Of a stretch of DNA of 64,000 bases, positions 32,721-45,989 are shown one piece after another; the first letter of the stretch is position 1, and each line of letters opens with the position of its first letter. The notes beneath the pieces were generated by a model, which did not search any database, was not told where the DNA came from, and was given only the letters and a program-made list of their open reading frames with translations. The position numbers and the translations under genes were made by a program. The stretch lies in NCBI GenBank assembly GCA_003342895.1, contig PTFA01000417.1, forward strand, positions 248,001 through 312,000, read 5' to 3'. The DNA is from Casuarius casuarius. Its lineage: Eukaryota; Chordata; Aves; Casuariiformes; Casuariidae.

Positions 32721-35700
32721 TGTTTAAACTCCAGGTACTCCTTTATTCTTATAACTAAGCTACTCCCTTATCCTGTAGGGCTAAGTAAAGTTCATATTCT
32801 ACTGCTATTATCAACCAGGCCCAACCCATGCCACCTTCCACAAGGACTTACTATGGGATTCAGGGTGGGAATAATTTTGGGACTGCTAGAACTTACTGCC
32901 TTAACTAAGTGGAAGTTTTGAAGCATATTTTTCCATTTTAATCAGTTATATGCCTTTCCCTTCTGTGTGATAGGCTAATGATGAGAAATGCCCAATTTGA
33001 CTCTTTCTGGCCAAATCTTGTAAAAAGATGTTTACTATTCAGAACATTTCTCTTCGCAGCAATCTGTGCAGAAGAATACCATAAAACTGAATTCATCCAG
33101 CTGAGTTTAATTATTCTTTAAGCCTATATAACTGAATAGAAATGTCTTTTACATAAGGATATAAGGATATAAATTCTCTTTTAATTCAAAAGAATTCCTA
33201 TAAGGAAAATTTATGTTTTTTCTATAACATTTTATAAAACCTTTTTATGAAAATGTGCTATTTTTGAACAAGCTACAAAATCTTACACGTTGAGGTTGTC
33301 TCATATAAGTGGAGTGTAAAAGGATAATTTTATCTGTATGCTAGTTGTGAAGATGCTTGATATTTGCAATAACATCACAGCACTAGTGCTGGAGAATAAT
33401 TCAAACACTGTGTGGACTTGTGGAGACTATATTTTGAGCATGCTGTCTTTTATTTTTTCCATAAATAGGCTCCAAAAAATTGAAATAATGCATGTCCCAT
33501 GTACATTTTAAAAACTGAATCTGAATGCTTCAAACCTGAAGTAATTTAAGTCTTTAAGTCCTCAACAGGCAGCATCTCTAGACATGAAGATATCCTGAAA
33601 TAAATAAAAGATTGGATTCAAGAGTAGAACTTAAGCTTTGTGAAGCTAGCAGTTTACTTGGACCCCACCCTGAAGTTCCTTACTAACTCCTAACTTTTGA
33701 GTGCTTAGTGAATTATTCCTTCTAAAGGTAATACCTAGCTTTCTATACAGTCAGTGGAGAAAAAAATACATAAATTTTTGAAAGACTTGAATAAGAGATT
33801 CCATATACCTAACTTTTGGCATCTATCTACACTGATCTGGCAGATATGATAAAAATTCAAGAAAATCTTCACGCTTCTGAAGCATCCACTGACTGTCAGG
33901 TAAGGTGCCCAAGGGCATCTCAACTTAGATCCTGTATAGGGGTGACTGAGCTAAGCCTTGGATATGTACTTTCAGGTGAAGTGTACTTTACTAAATCTCC
34001 ATTGACTATAATAAGAATGTAGACACTTAGTTTACATGTAGATGTGTACTTCAGACACCTAACTGTAAGTGCCGTATTGTAAAACGAATCCAGCTGCTGG
34101 ATCACTGTTTTCACAGCACTCACCTTGCCTGATAGGCTGGGGGCTAGAAGTATGTGGTGCTTGTCCAAGAGATTTAGAGATGGGTCATATCTACAAGGAC
34201 ATTCTATGTGAAAATACTTTCTCTCTTCCTTCTTTTAAATGGAGTGCTGTATAGGCAGCTGGTACTGTGAAAGTGGGATTCAGAGTTGAAGAACACTTCC
34301 TGTTCTTAAACGTCTGTTACAGTTTCCTTGTGAAGGAAGTACACACAAAACACATTTTAAAATATGATTACATCAGTACAGTAGAAGAATAGTGTAGAGT
34401 GCAGTAATACAGACTAATATATACTTGTACAATGAAGCTATATTAAATTACTTAGGCAAGTTTAATGCGTATGTTCCTAACTACTCAATGCTTGAATTTT
34501 CAGCCTTAATGCTCTTTTCATGAGTAATGTTCTTTTGTATATATCATAGCTATGTATGATTGTTATCCCTGGGCAGTTATATTTTTTGTAAGGATAATGA
34601 AAAGTCAGCCTGTAGCTTCTGAATTTTTCTTTAGATAGAAGGGTTATTTATTTGAATACCACTACAGGTGCTGGAACAAACAAGCAAACAAACAAGAAAA
34701 AGAATTGAGACTGGCTTGAATGGCCAGGCACAGAAACATTATCTGAACAATAAGCCCCTGAATAATTTAAGCAGGAATGATATTTAAATAATAATAAAAG
34801 AAAACAAACCCCCAAATATTGGAAAACAGCAGGAAAAGGAAATCTAGAGAATTAGAAATACAGGTCTAAATTACTTGTGTGGTCTTCCTTCAGAAAACCA
34901 ATAACTCATCTTGCTGTTCGTAGTTGTTATATATGCTTTATGTGTTCTACATATTTATAAATATATTCATGTGATTTATGTAAAATATTGATTTATAAAA
35001 CTGAAAATTACTAGCTTAGCTATCGGTATCTGTATTGTAGATCTGTAGCTCAAGTGACATGTGATGAATCCCACAGCTGAATAAAACTCACTTGTGGCCC
35101 TTAAAGTTTTCTTATATTCAGCAAATATCTGTTGCTTTAAAAAGTATTTAGATTTTTTTAGTCTTTTTCTCATACCTGCAGCCATTGTAGTCCTTTGAAC
35201 CAAAGAGCAGCAGTTGATGAAAACAGTTCCATTTTGCAGAGATGAAACTGATCTTCTTTACCAAAGAATCCTACTGTATAAGACCACGTTGTATGATGTG
35301 CAGAGGCAGGGAGCATGAAAACTTCAGAGTGACTGGGGAATGAGAGCTATGAGCTGAAGAAAGGAGGAGAAAGAATGTATCAAGATGGTTTAGGAAAAAT
35401 AAGGAAGGCCATCTTTAGAAGAGGATGGATCCTGAAGACTGATAGAATTTGAAATATTGTTCCTCAGACAAATAGTGTATTCATACTGAATTATAGTGAC
35501 AACTGAGAATGAGTCAAGCTATTTTTTTGTCCAGGAATGTTAATGTTTGTAGGAGAAGAGTATCCATAGAATTAGGATTTGTAATGGCTAGTGAGCTTGA
35601 GGCTGCTGTAACCCTATTCTCTTGAAGAATTCTGGCTTTATTATATATCATTTTTGATTTCTGTAATATTACAAAAAATCACAGTTGTCATGGAAGTTCT

Positions 35701-38700
35701 CATGGAAATGTTATGGTTCTCTAGTGTGTTCTCAATCAAGAAGTGGCTTGAAGAAAGAGCATTAATGCATGAATATAACATTCCTCATCTGATCAATATA
35801 AAGCCATACTGTTCCTTGACTGGTTTCTAGGACCTTCTAAAACAGGAATTCACAAGTACACTGTGTTTTCAAAATGTTAACAGTCAAAGTCAGAATGAAC
35901 AGTCCCAAGAACTGTACTTCTGTATGTTCATGATCAAATCCTATCCACTGCTCCTTCATAAGATTGCTATAGCATTGGGCCTTCTTTCTGAAGTCCCCGT
36001 CAAAAATCAGATTACAAACAAGAACTGGTATGGAGAGGGACAGTATGTTCTAATTTAGGATGCAGAAAAGCTAAAACAGTCCTTCTTATAGATACGTTCC
36101 CCTAGGTCTTAAGAACAAGGAGTGGGGTAAAGAGAAGAAAAACATCTGAATCAGGGAGGATGGCAGAAGTTTTTTCTTCACTAAAGCAAAAGCTAAAAAG
36201 ATAAGGCTATGCTTGCTCCCCCTATTGCACAAACTTTCTACCTATTTTAACCTATAGCCTAGGATCATCATTCCTATCTTGTTCTAGGAAATTCCCTCTG
36301 CATCTGGGTACTCTAAAGTGTATGTATCCTACTGTTCTTGCAGAAAAACTTCTTATGTTTAAAACATGAAGTAAGGTTTATGCTTCACTTAATTACTGAA
36401 TGTTCTTGTTGTTAGCTTACTGTGAGGGCAAGGTTAATCCAATTAATAATTACAACTAATTGCTCCCTAGTATATAAGGCTAATGAGACCAGTTTTTCCT
36501 TAAAAATATATATACCTAGAATTATGCTACAATTCCTCCGTCTCCTTTAATACGGCATAACTGCAAACTGCTGTTCAGTTCTCCCTGCTTTTACCTTCCG
36601 TTTTTCTGGCCATAACATTTCTGATGTAGCCAGGGAATTTGTTTTGAAAATTAACCCAATAACAAATAAAATAAATTTAAAAAGACAGGGCCAGTGCCAT
36701 TAACTTACAAATCTGGTTCATGAAGCAGCTGCACAAATAATAGCAGTAGCAAAAGGGAGGTAGCAGGTAAGAGGAAATGCCCTTTCCCTGCATTTTTGTG
36801 AAGTTATAGTGGGAATGGAATCACAGGCGTAGGATCCAGATTTATACAAATAAGCATCAGTTAGTAGCCTGTAATATTAGTAAAACCATTTATTTAAGAA
36901 ACTCCATTGTTGAATTCATAGGACCTCCAGCTAAGTGTTTAGCTATTTTAAAAACAGCCTATATATTTAGATTTCAAAATGCTTTTAGAATATATTTTAG
37001 GCTGCCATTTTTGAAAATGTAGGTTGAATTAATCAAATCTTAAAACGCTCATATAAACTGAGAAAGTATTATCCCATTTTTGACTGCTGCAGGAATTCTG
37101 CTTGAGAACTGACTGCCTGAAGATTTCATAGTCTGACCCGAAAATAAAACTAGCTAACATAAAATTATTGGGGAAAACTACAGTGAATAGCAAAGTAGCT
37201 CCCATGACAAGGCAGAAATAATGGAATGTGGTCAAGAAGAGCTGATAGCCTGTTTCTCTCAATGTATATTTCTGAACGTTGGCCCAGCATTGTTATTTAT
37301 TTATAGATATTACATCAAGATAATTGAACTGTGATAAAGAAAGGATACAGCTTCAAACACAAAAAGAGAGGTTATATTTTAAGCAGTATATAAATAATTC
37401 AGTTCAGTTCAGGAAGAAAAGAGGAAAAAAGAAAAAGTGTTTTTTGAAAATAATTTATAACAAACACAATGGGTGCTGGGGGAGAAATTTCAAAATACAA
37501 TAAGACAGTTTGCATTTAACAAAAATAGTGACTATTGATTGTAAGTAAAGACTGTAACTATATAGCTACAATAAAAGAACTAGAACAGAAAACAATTAGA
37601 ACACTCGACTATATTGATTTTGAATAGAATTTAGATTTGATGAACTGATTACTTCCTGTATTGTATGAATGCTTTCTCAAAATATATGTGACCATAGGAA
37701 CAAATTTAATCTCATGTATATAAAGGGACTCCCTTTCATGTTAAGTAGAAACAAGTATTTAAATAACTGTTTGTGAGAAATTAAAAAAGAAAAAAACACA
37801 CAACTGTCTATCCTACTTAGAGCCTCCATGTCTGTAAATGTTTTATTTTTTTGGCAAAAATTTACTTTGCACATGGTGCTGCTGCAACATAAATTGAAAA
37901 GTCATCTCAGGATACTTGGAAAAATCTTGACTGTAAATTTCAGATCACTGTAAGAAGAAAGATACCCAGCCCAGCTACATCCCCTGGGAGATTCAGTAAA
38001 CTATGCATATCCAAATCACACTAACATGATTGAATTTAGAATAAACAATTGAACATGAAGTTCTCCATAAGTACAGATATTTTCCTTAAGTTTTGGAGTG
38101 AAAGGTAGCATATACTTTTGAATAATAGCTTAATGTTTAAAACATCTACTCAAGAAGCATAGCTCCTTGTTTCTAAATCCTTTTCAGTCTGATGGCTCAG
38201 CCCAACAGCTCCTGCTTTGTAAGAGAATTTTCCTGAAACCCATGCCTGTGGTTTCCTCTCAGGAGGAGTGCCTAGAACCTGGCTCTCCACTTTCTAAGTG
38301 CTCCAATCAGCATAGTATATAAAAGCGTGGAACCACAGATTTCTCTTAAAAAAAAAATGGGGTGGAGGGATGTATTCAATAGGATGGCTTGGATGACTCC
38401 ACACAGAATGAGAACTGGAGAGCGAGAGAAGGGGAATGAAGGAGAAAATGAGAGAGAGTATGCAAACAAATGAGCAAGAGACCATGTTTAGGCAAGAAAT
38501 CTCCATTTATCCTATTCTGACTGCCAAAATTATAATTCAAGTCAGAATCTGCTTTCTGCAGTTTAACAAGAAACCAAATAGCCACTTGAGTTTTGTGAAA
38601 ATGTTGTCCTTGACAGTCCTCACTATAAATCTCTAAGCTTGAATTGTTCCATATCTTCCATTATTCCTTCACCCTTCTTTGCCTATCATCTCACCTACCA

Positions 38701-41700
38701 CAATTGTGATGCCTGTTCTTTCTAAAATAAAAGGTTGTTCCATCACCTCTTTGACAAAGCTATCTTTTTTGAATCTGTCAAGTCAGGAAGTTTGCATTAT
38801 TCTACAATTTTTTCTGATGTTTTTGTAAAAACATAATCTTTCATCTTTTATAAAACAGTAACTGTTTCCATAGAAACTAATGAGTGTAATACTACACTTA
38901 AAATGTTTCTCACGTTGAAGCAGTCTTAGTAGCTTCGGTACTGGCCACAGTTGACAGCCTAAGAGAAATCTATACATAATAATATAAGAATATAAAATAG
39001 TTCTAATTTGACCAGGACAAATGAAAACAAGTACAGTATAAACTAGCTAAATTTTTGAAGACTCAGAGTTGATGCTCTTGCTAACTATTTGAGAGTATTT
39101 AATTTTATGACATTTTGTCTTACAAACACTTCTTGGCTAAATCCTCGTTTGGTTTACTTTGGAGCAGTATTTCTGAAGTGAATAGATATGTTGATCTGGA
39201 TCAGATAAGGACTTGGTATTTTGGATTAACTATCTAAATAATTGTATCTTTTTTAATAGATGATTTCAAGAGGAGCAGGGTATCTTGAATCCCATATGAA
39301 TACTGATATTTACATACTTCAGGGCAGAATTATGTAAGTTATAGATTATGTTAATAATCTATTTACAGCAATCCAAAGTTCTAAATATATATTTAACTAA
39401 ATGAATACGAATCTTGGTTTTAGCGTTATATAACATGTAATTTATTTTTAAGCAAGTTTTGGTAGAATTTATTTTTTGACTTTTTGCTTGTATATTGTAA
39501 TTGCCTTGTCCATTTCCCACAAACCTAGCTGAACTTAGACAAGTGTTTTCAGCATCAGCTTTCACTGCATACGTAAGTATGCACTTATTCAGCTCTACAT
39601 AAATCTGTAATCAAACAAATTTTGCTAACAGTAATGTGCAGATGCCTTACACTAATGCTTAAACCAGAGGAACAGTTTTATTTCCAACCTCTTTCATCAT
39701 TAAGAAAGCTTAATTTACAGTAGAGCTTTAAATAACATGAAGTAATCATTTTTTACTTAGAAGAGCTGGTTTAATACTACTGGAGTCTCTCATATTTCAC
39801 AGTTAGGATTCATTGTTAAAGGGTTTATTTAAGAAGTCCATATCTCATGCTACTGGAGGGAGACAGCATTTCTGAAAAGGTGCTTCTTAAGTAGATGGAT
39901 TCATTATTTCTAAATGGTATAGGCTTACCATCTTCTCAACTGTAAAATACTTTGTTTCTGCCATTTACAGTACATAAAAATGAACAGGAAAAATACGTTT
40001 AAGAATTCCTTAGAGTCTCTACCCCATCTCCCTCTTTTAGGCATTGTTTTGCTGCTTTCAGTATATGTTCAAGTTACACTTCTCGTTTGGTAAATCTGTG
40101 CGTATCCTCAGATTCACCTACTGCTTACATTTTTAGGGAAACCCATACGTCAGTCAGGAGCACTGCAAGATAGGTTTAAGGTCTGTAGTTAGCTTCTTTG
40201 CAGTATGGGTAAACTTGATCATCTGCCATTGCACATAGTGTCCTTATGAAGAAGTCTCATCAATGACTTATGTCAGTCATATAAGCTGGCTTCTGGCTCC
40301 TTCCTTGGGAGCCTAACATTGGTGCGACAGGGCAGAGAGATTGAGCAGCAGCCTAAGGTCTGACTGACATTGCTTTTGTGTGGCTTTATGACCCTGGATC
40401 TGGCAACACTGGCATATAAAATGAGGGTTAATGTCTGATCCATGTCCCATTGGATACAGCAAAGACGTAACCAGATGTACCCAGTCTAGCCCAATTTTGT
40501 CCCACCAACATTCAGCCATCTAACTGAAGTGTCTAAGTTACTGCCATTGTCCTGCTAGATTCCCTTTATAATCAAAGCAGGGAAATAGACACCTTCAGAC
40601 CCCTTTCCATGTATATCTTAGATAAGTTGAATCATCCTTGGGAGATGTTTATTAATCTGAAAATAATTACAAAAAGAACCAAAGTGTCTGCACTCCTAAT
40701 TTAGGCAAATGAGGATAAGAATACAATATTGTAGTTCTGCTGATTGTCAGGCAATCGATTTTCTTTTTGTATTTGTCAGTACCAAAATTCATGTTACATG
40801 AATTTCATATTTTTATGGGGCTTCTTCTTATTCATTACCAATTTTAGTCTCGAAATGACAACACAACCATACTCAAAGCTGTTGAGGAACATTTCAGGAA
40901 GCTGTTCCTCTTAAAAGGTAATATTGAATTACCACAGATTTATACTTCGTACATGTATGAACACTCAGTTCTATATCTTGCATTTTTTTTCCAAAAATTG
41001 TTTCCTAACAGAATACAGAAGAGCATTAACATTAAAAAATCTACTAAAAATTTCATTTTAGCTGTCAGTGACTGTAATTCAAAACACACCATGTAACAAT
41101 GAAGCAAATATTTTCTTTTGGTTACAGAGAAAAAACAAAGCTAAATTCCAGTAATAATAATAAAAATAAAGACCTTTTCCTTATAGTGGTAGAATACTGC
41201 AAATAATTTCATTTAGAGCAGCAGGAAATTACAGATCTTGGCAGAAAAAATTCCCTCCAAGAAAAAGTAATGCAATTTTTTATTATAATGAGATGTGAAT
41301 TCTAAAAAATTGTTTGTTTCATCTTTTTAGCTGATTTTTTTCAGCTTTCTTTGCTTCTTTCATTCAACAGAACATACAGTACAAAGTTAGATTCCTGTGC
41401 ATTTGATGCAACTGTCTTATAAGGGTAAAAGTCTAGGCATCTGTATTTTGGAATTCGATCTTAAAATGAAGTTTGATATAAACTCAAGCCCTATTTAAAA
41501 CAAATATTGCATTTTGCTATTTTACAAGTGATTTGCTCTTCTGGAAAGTGACATTATTCCAGATTTAATCTTTCGATTATTCTTCAAAAATAAACAAAGT
41601 ACTTCTTTTCCTCCTTTTTTGAGACCAAAAGGAACTATTATAAATGAAGAGCACTTACAGAAAGCTTTTGGTTGCTGACAAGTCTAAGGCTCTTTCCACT

Positions 41701-42916
41701 TGCTGTACTAGCTTCCTGCGTGTGAAGTGGCTTATTAGTATGTATGTTAAGTGTTTCTGCTGTTTATGCTATCAAAACAACTCACAAGATAATTTTCTTT
41801 CTGCTGAATTATAATTTTTACTTCATTCAGAAATAATTTCTAACTTGAGAAAAATAATCATTTGTTTTGTGAATCTTTTTTCCTCTATTCAAGCAGAAAA
41901 AAAACACATCAGCTCATCTATGTTTATGTCATGTATATAGGTCCATATAAATAAATACATATAGATGTCCCTCAGGAAAATCAAAGACTTCTAAGGAGCT
42001 CAGTTTAGGGTTTGGGTTTCCCTTTCCTTTTCTTTTTCCTCTTTTCCTATTTCTGCTTGGCCTCTCTCTGACTGATATCCAGCTGAATCACATACTCAGC
42101 GTGGTGTGTACGAATGGTGATGTAAGGGTTAGATTAAGTTCAGAATTTCCGAGAAAGGTCAATATTTCATGCTAAAGTTTAAGTGAAAAATGAAAAAAAA
42201 ATGTTCCTGTGTACAACTTGATGGAGATACATAAAAATATTTCTTCATTCATAAGTCTTCTGCTTCTCATCTTGAGTCTTAGATCTGTGTAAATGTGAAC
42301 AAAAACATTTGGCCTCTGAAAATCTGTAACATTATATATACCTGAGAAGGAGTGATCACAAACAGAAGATAGCTGACCTTTCCCCCATCTTAAGCATTTG
42401 AAGTATGAGATCTTCTTGTTCACAAGAAAGATATGTTTAATTTTTTAAAGCATTTTCTTCTCCTTTTCTAATCATTTCATATAAAAATAACATCATCATG
42501 TCAGTGGCTGGTTAGTGCTCCAGAAGATTCAGCCAGGAAAATTAGTAAAGTGAATACAAATTCCCCTTCTACCTGAGTAATCAGGATCTTCACTCCTTCG
42601 GTGTAAGAACAAACACACACTAGTTTGTTTTTCCCAGGCTCTCTTTTGCGAGTGATTAGTAAAACTGACCCTTCACAGGAGTTAATCAGCAGCATGTCTG
42701 GACTCACTCAGGAAAAAGGGAAAGCTGCAGATATTTCTTTCATATACTGATGCATCCACTGAAGCAGGAATAGGACATTAGAGGATTGGACAGCCTTTCA
42801 GTCTGAAGGAAGAAATGAGAAAAAAGCTTCAGGCTTTTTATAACCTTAAAGACTGAGTAAATAGAAACAGGAGAGAACTATTAGAAAATTAGATCAGTTG
42901 TCAATAGGGCCTTTAT

Positions 42917-42972
42917 TACACATACATGTACATGTGCACACGCACACGTACACACACGCATACATATGGGTA
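42917..42972. repeat. Impure CA/TG microsatellite
   Basis: ACATACATGTACATGTGCAC followed by impure CACACGTACACACACGCATA; alternating purine-pyrimidine, a possible Z-DNA former. Confidence 0.85.
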
Positions 42973-43344
42973 TGTAGAAGACCTAATGCAGAAAATCTGG
43001 GTATTCTACCATGTTTATTTACATAATATTTTATTACTTAGAAAATAAAAACATGAGGCAAGAAAGGGAGAGAAAGAAAGAAGTGAAAGATATGTGTCTA
43101 ACTACTTTCTCTAGAAAATAGTCACTTGTTTAAAAGACTGGACAGTGGAGCAATATACCATGTAATGAGTTTCAAAACCAAACAAAATAACACTAGACTG
43201 TTATGCCCTATATAGTTAGGTAGGAGACAGAAATGCTGCTGTGCCAACTTTCTCATTTCATTAATTTATGTCACTGTAGTTACAAAAAATGTTATAATCA
43301 TGTCATAAAAATAATGTCTTCTTTTTAAGACACCAACAAAGAAA

Positions 43345-43500
43345 ATACTGAGTTGGATTCAGCTTCAGATGCATATCTCTCAATGTGGGTGTCTACAGTT
43401 TTGACACAAGCAAGATACTTAAGTTACTTTTCATAGTCAGTGCTGTTCTAATCAGTGCGTTGAATGAAGTCTGCAGAGCTAGCAGACTAAGTGTCTATTG
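43345..43500 (+). repeat. Diverged old interspersed repeat, copy 3
   Basis: GTTGGATTCAGCTTCAGATG, then AATGTGGGTGTCTACAG, then TACTTAAGTTACTTTTCATA and later CTAAGTGTCTATTGTAGGCT parallels the layout of copies at 5060 and 21085 (GAGATT.ATCTG, TAAATAT..ATG.CTAC, TTAAGTTCCTTTTAAG). Weak but ordered similarity. Confidence 0.35.
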
Positions 43501-45244
43501 TAGGCTAAAATGGAACATTTTTGGCCTGTTTCACAAGCAGTTCTTTGAGAGTTGAATACCATATTTCAATGAAATGATAAAAATCTCCTCAGTCGAAAGA
43601 ACCATGGATAAATAAAAAGGCAAATATGTGATGAATAATTTAAATTGTAATACATGTGTGCCCTCCAGAACAACAGAAAACTCGAGTTTGTGTTCCAGCA
43701 ACTATTTGTTGATTTAGACAAACCAATCAAAACCAAAAAGCTTCCTCTACACATCGTGGTAGACCTTTAACAATTTTTTTAAAAATATGTTTTGCCTTGT
43801 AGGGAATATCAGCCTAGACAACTGTAAAAGCTAATGCCACACAACATATGTAAAAGGCTTATATGTATGTTTCATGTTTCATGTGAGATTTTTTCCATGG
43901 GAAGTAGCTGAGTTACTTGAAAATCTTACTGCAATATTTAAATAAGGTCATCTAAGAAATCATGTGGCATGACCGCTCCTGAATTATTTGTCATCCTCCT
44001 CTGTTATGGTAAGTCTCCTGTTCCATCGTTCTCTGAACACTTCGCCACTTTGCTTCCTATTTATCAGGGACAGCTGTGGCCATGCAAATACACATTGGGT
44101 ATTTAGTAGCTAACTTAGTTTTCATGCTAGCTTACACATCAATATCTTGTGCCTGTGCACACAAATAAAAGGAGAAGAGCTAAAAGTTTAAGTGATCACG
44201 GTAGGCTTTCTCAATGTTAAAGAGTGGTGAGAAGTGTGGTAAGAAACTGTTTTTAGTACACCAGAAGCTCTTTTAATAGCCCGAACATAAAAAGCAATTG
44301 TAGAAAAATATAAATAGGGTATTATGAAAGAAGTAAGTTTAAAGTAGTGGTCAAGCATGTAGGAATAAAGAATAGAAGTTCAAAGATGAGTTGCAACTAG
44401 CGAGGATCATTAAAGTTGACAGAAAAATGTAAGAAGTAAGAGGAAGACAAAAAAAACTATAGGTAACAACTGAGAAATATAAAAATATGATAGATGAAAT
44501 AGGAAAGGTCATTGAATCACTCAGCTATTATGTCCTGCTCTCCACCACAAAAGTTGAATCGTGACCAAATAATATGATAGCAAAGACCAGAATAAGGCAG
44601 GAAGAAAGTAGAGAATAATTACATAAATTAGGTGGTCAGGTGCCTTGATGAAATTCCAGTATTTAAAGGCCTTACTAAAATAATCTTTGAACCACCAGTG
44701 CCTATTGTTTAGCTCTTGCAAATACTACAGGTTTTTGCAGAGGAGAAACCTATATATAAAAGTGAGGAAAAGAAGACTTGGGAGTTAATTACTAAAAAGT
44801 TACTCTAACGTCAGTGCCTCAGGAAATTAGAAAAGATCTGTGAATATTCCATTAATAAACATCTAAACATAATACAAATACACAAGGAAGATAAAAATAG
44901 ACTTGTCAAGAATCATTGAGGAGGGTTTTGTCAAGAATAGGTTGTGTCAAACTAATTTAATTTACTTCTCTGATAAAAAGACTGGCAGAGCTTGTGAAAG
45001 AAATAATAAAGCTAATTCACCTGGACTGTAGTGGAACTCTATTTCCAAATGACATTTTCATTAAAAAAGCTGATGAAGTAGATGAAATAACCAAAAGGTG
45101 GGTATATAATCAACTGAACAACTTTCCTTGAAGTGTATTTACACTATGAGACTGCATTTCTAATGGGGACTCACCGAGGCCTGTGTCAGACCTTGTTCTT
45201 TTCAATATTTTCAGTTGCAACTTGGATGGCATATGGATATATTT

Positions 45245-45270
45245 TAAAATATATATATATATATATATAA
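45245..45270. repeat. TA microsatellite in old CR1
   Basis: About eleven TA units flanked by AAAATAT; sits where CR1 would encode the catalytic FADD-type motif, which is therefore lost or displaced. Confidence 0.85.
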
Positions 45271-45338
45271 AAATATTTGCAAGTGACATCAATCACTAGG
45301 GAGTGCAAGTACTCTGGAGTTCAGTTTTAGAATTCAAA

Positions 45339-45412
45339 ATGACTGATAATATGGAGAAATGGTCTAAAATCAATATGACTATGATAATATGGAGAAATGG
45401 TCTAAAATCAAT
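45339..45412. repeat. 36/38-bp tandem duplication in old CR1
   Basis: ATGACT(AT)GATAATATGGAGAAAT..CAAT occurs twice in tandem (45339-45374 and 45375-45412), differing only by a 2-bp AT insertion. Nearly identical copies inside a strongly decayed element mean the duplication is much younger than the insertion. Confidence 0.88.
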
Positions 45413-45679
45413 AAGGTTAAATCTAACAAGGACAAATCCTAGCATTAAAAAAAAGAAATTGCATGCAGAAATTCTAAATGGAGAGTGAAGAATTTACGGT
45501 AGGGCTGGAGAAGAAGATCTGGCAAATATAACATATCATAAATTTAATGTGAATAAGCATGCTTTCACAGAAAAAGTATATGCAGAAAAAGCATAACATT
45601 TTAACCTGATTTTGGGGAAGTGTTATTCTGCCCTACTCACAGCACTTGTGAGACCTCAGTTAAAGGAATATCTCAAACA

Positions 45680-45989
45680 AGTTACCTTGTTTGAAGGAGG
45701 ACTACTTGTAGGACTGTGAAACAGAAGAACAACTGGGGCAAAGCACCATATTGGCCATCTGTTCCCTAGAGGTAGAAAACAGTATCACGTTGAGTCATTT
45801 GGCTTGATACCTATGAAAAGTGGAACAAGCAAAACAAAGATGAGGATTCTCAGCCTGATCCTAATCTCTTCCGAGTTCATCACATTTATACTTACCCCTG
45901 AATTTTCCCAATTTATCTGAAAGTGTGCACCCAAAATTATTCTTCTGTTTCACGGTCCTACAAGTAGTCCTCCTTCAAACAAGGTAACT
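45680..45989. repeat. Inverted repeat, 50-bp arms, 210-bp spacer
   Basis: Arm 1 at 45680-45729 starts AGTTACCTTGTTTGAAGGAG; arm 2 at 45940-45989 ends TCCTTCAAACAAGGTAACT. The arms are reverse complements over 50 bp with one mismatch (45715 A against 45954 G, which is A-C opposed as DNA). The spacer 45730-45939 shows no coding potential. Arm 1 lies at the edge of an old CR1 piece. Near-identity of the arms implies recent origin or ongoing conversion. Confidence 0.92.

Larger units (their letters stand above)
32721..44779. other. Long AT-rich gene-free stretch
   Basis: About 12 kb with no recognised gene or young transposon. All open frames are under 85 codons and unsupported. Phrases such as AGACACCTAACTGTAAGTG at 34053-34071 and TAACTGAAGTGTCTAAGTTA at about 40522 recall the old repeat family also seen at 5.06, 21.1 and 43.3 kb. 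Simple repeats are listed separately. Conserved noncoding elements may exist but cannot be judged from one sequence. Confidence 0.5.
44780..45679 (+). mobile_element. Old CR1 LINE fragment, plus strand
   Basis: Ordered CR1 ORF2 blocks: AACGTCAGTGCCTCAGGAAA region (about 44808), GTCAAGAATAGGTTGTGTCA plus AACTAATTTAA (about 44931), CACCTGGACTGTAGT (about 45019), GGCCTGTGTCAGACCTTGTT with CTTTTCAATATTTTCAG (about 45178; the GSVLGPxLFNIF block), ATGGAGAAATGGTCTAAAAT (45351) and CTCACAGCACTTGTGAGACC (about 45637). Interrupted by a TA microsatellite and a local tandem duplication. Many stops and indels; inactive. The left edge is approximate, and on the right the CR1 similarity runs into the left arm of an inverted repeat. 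Confidence 0.7.

Noticed and set aside
38320..38335. TATATAAAAG sequence as a promoter
   Set aside because: Isolated TATA-like words are frequent in AT-rich DNA; no gene downstream.
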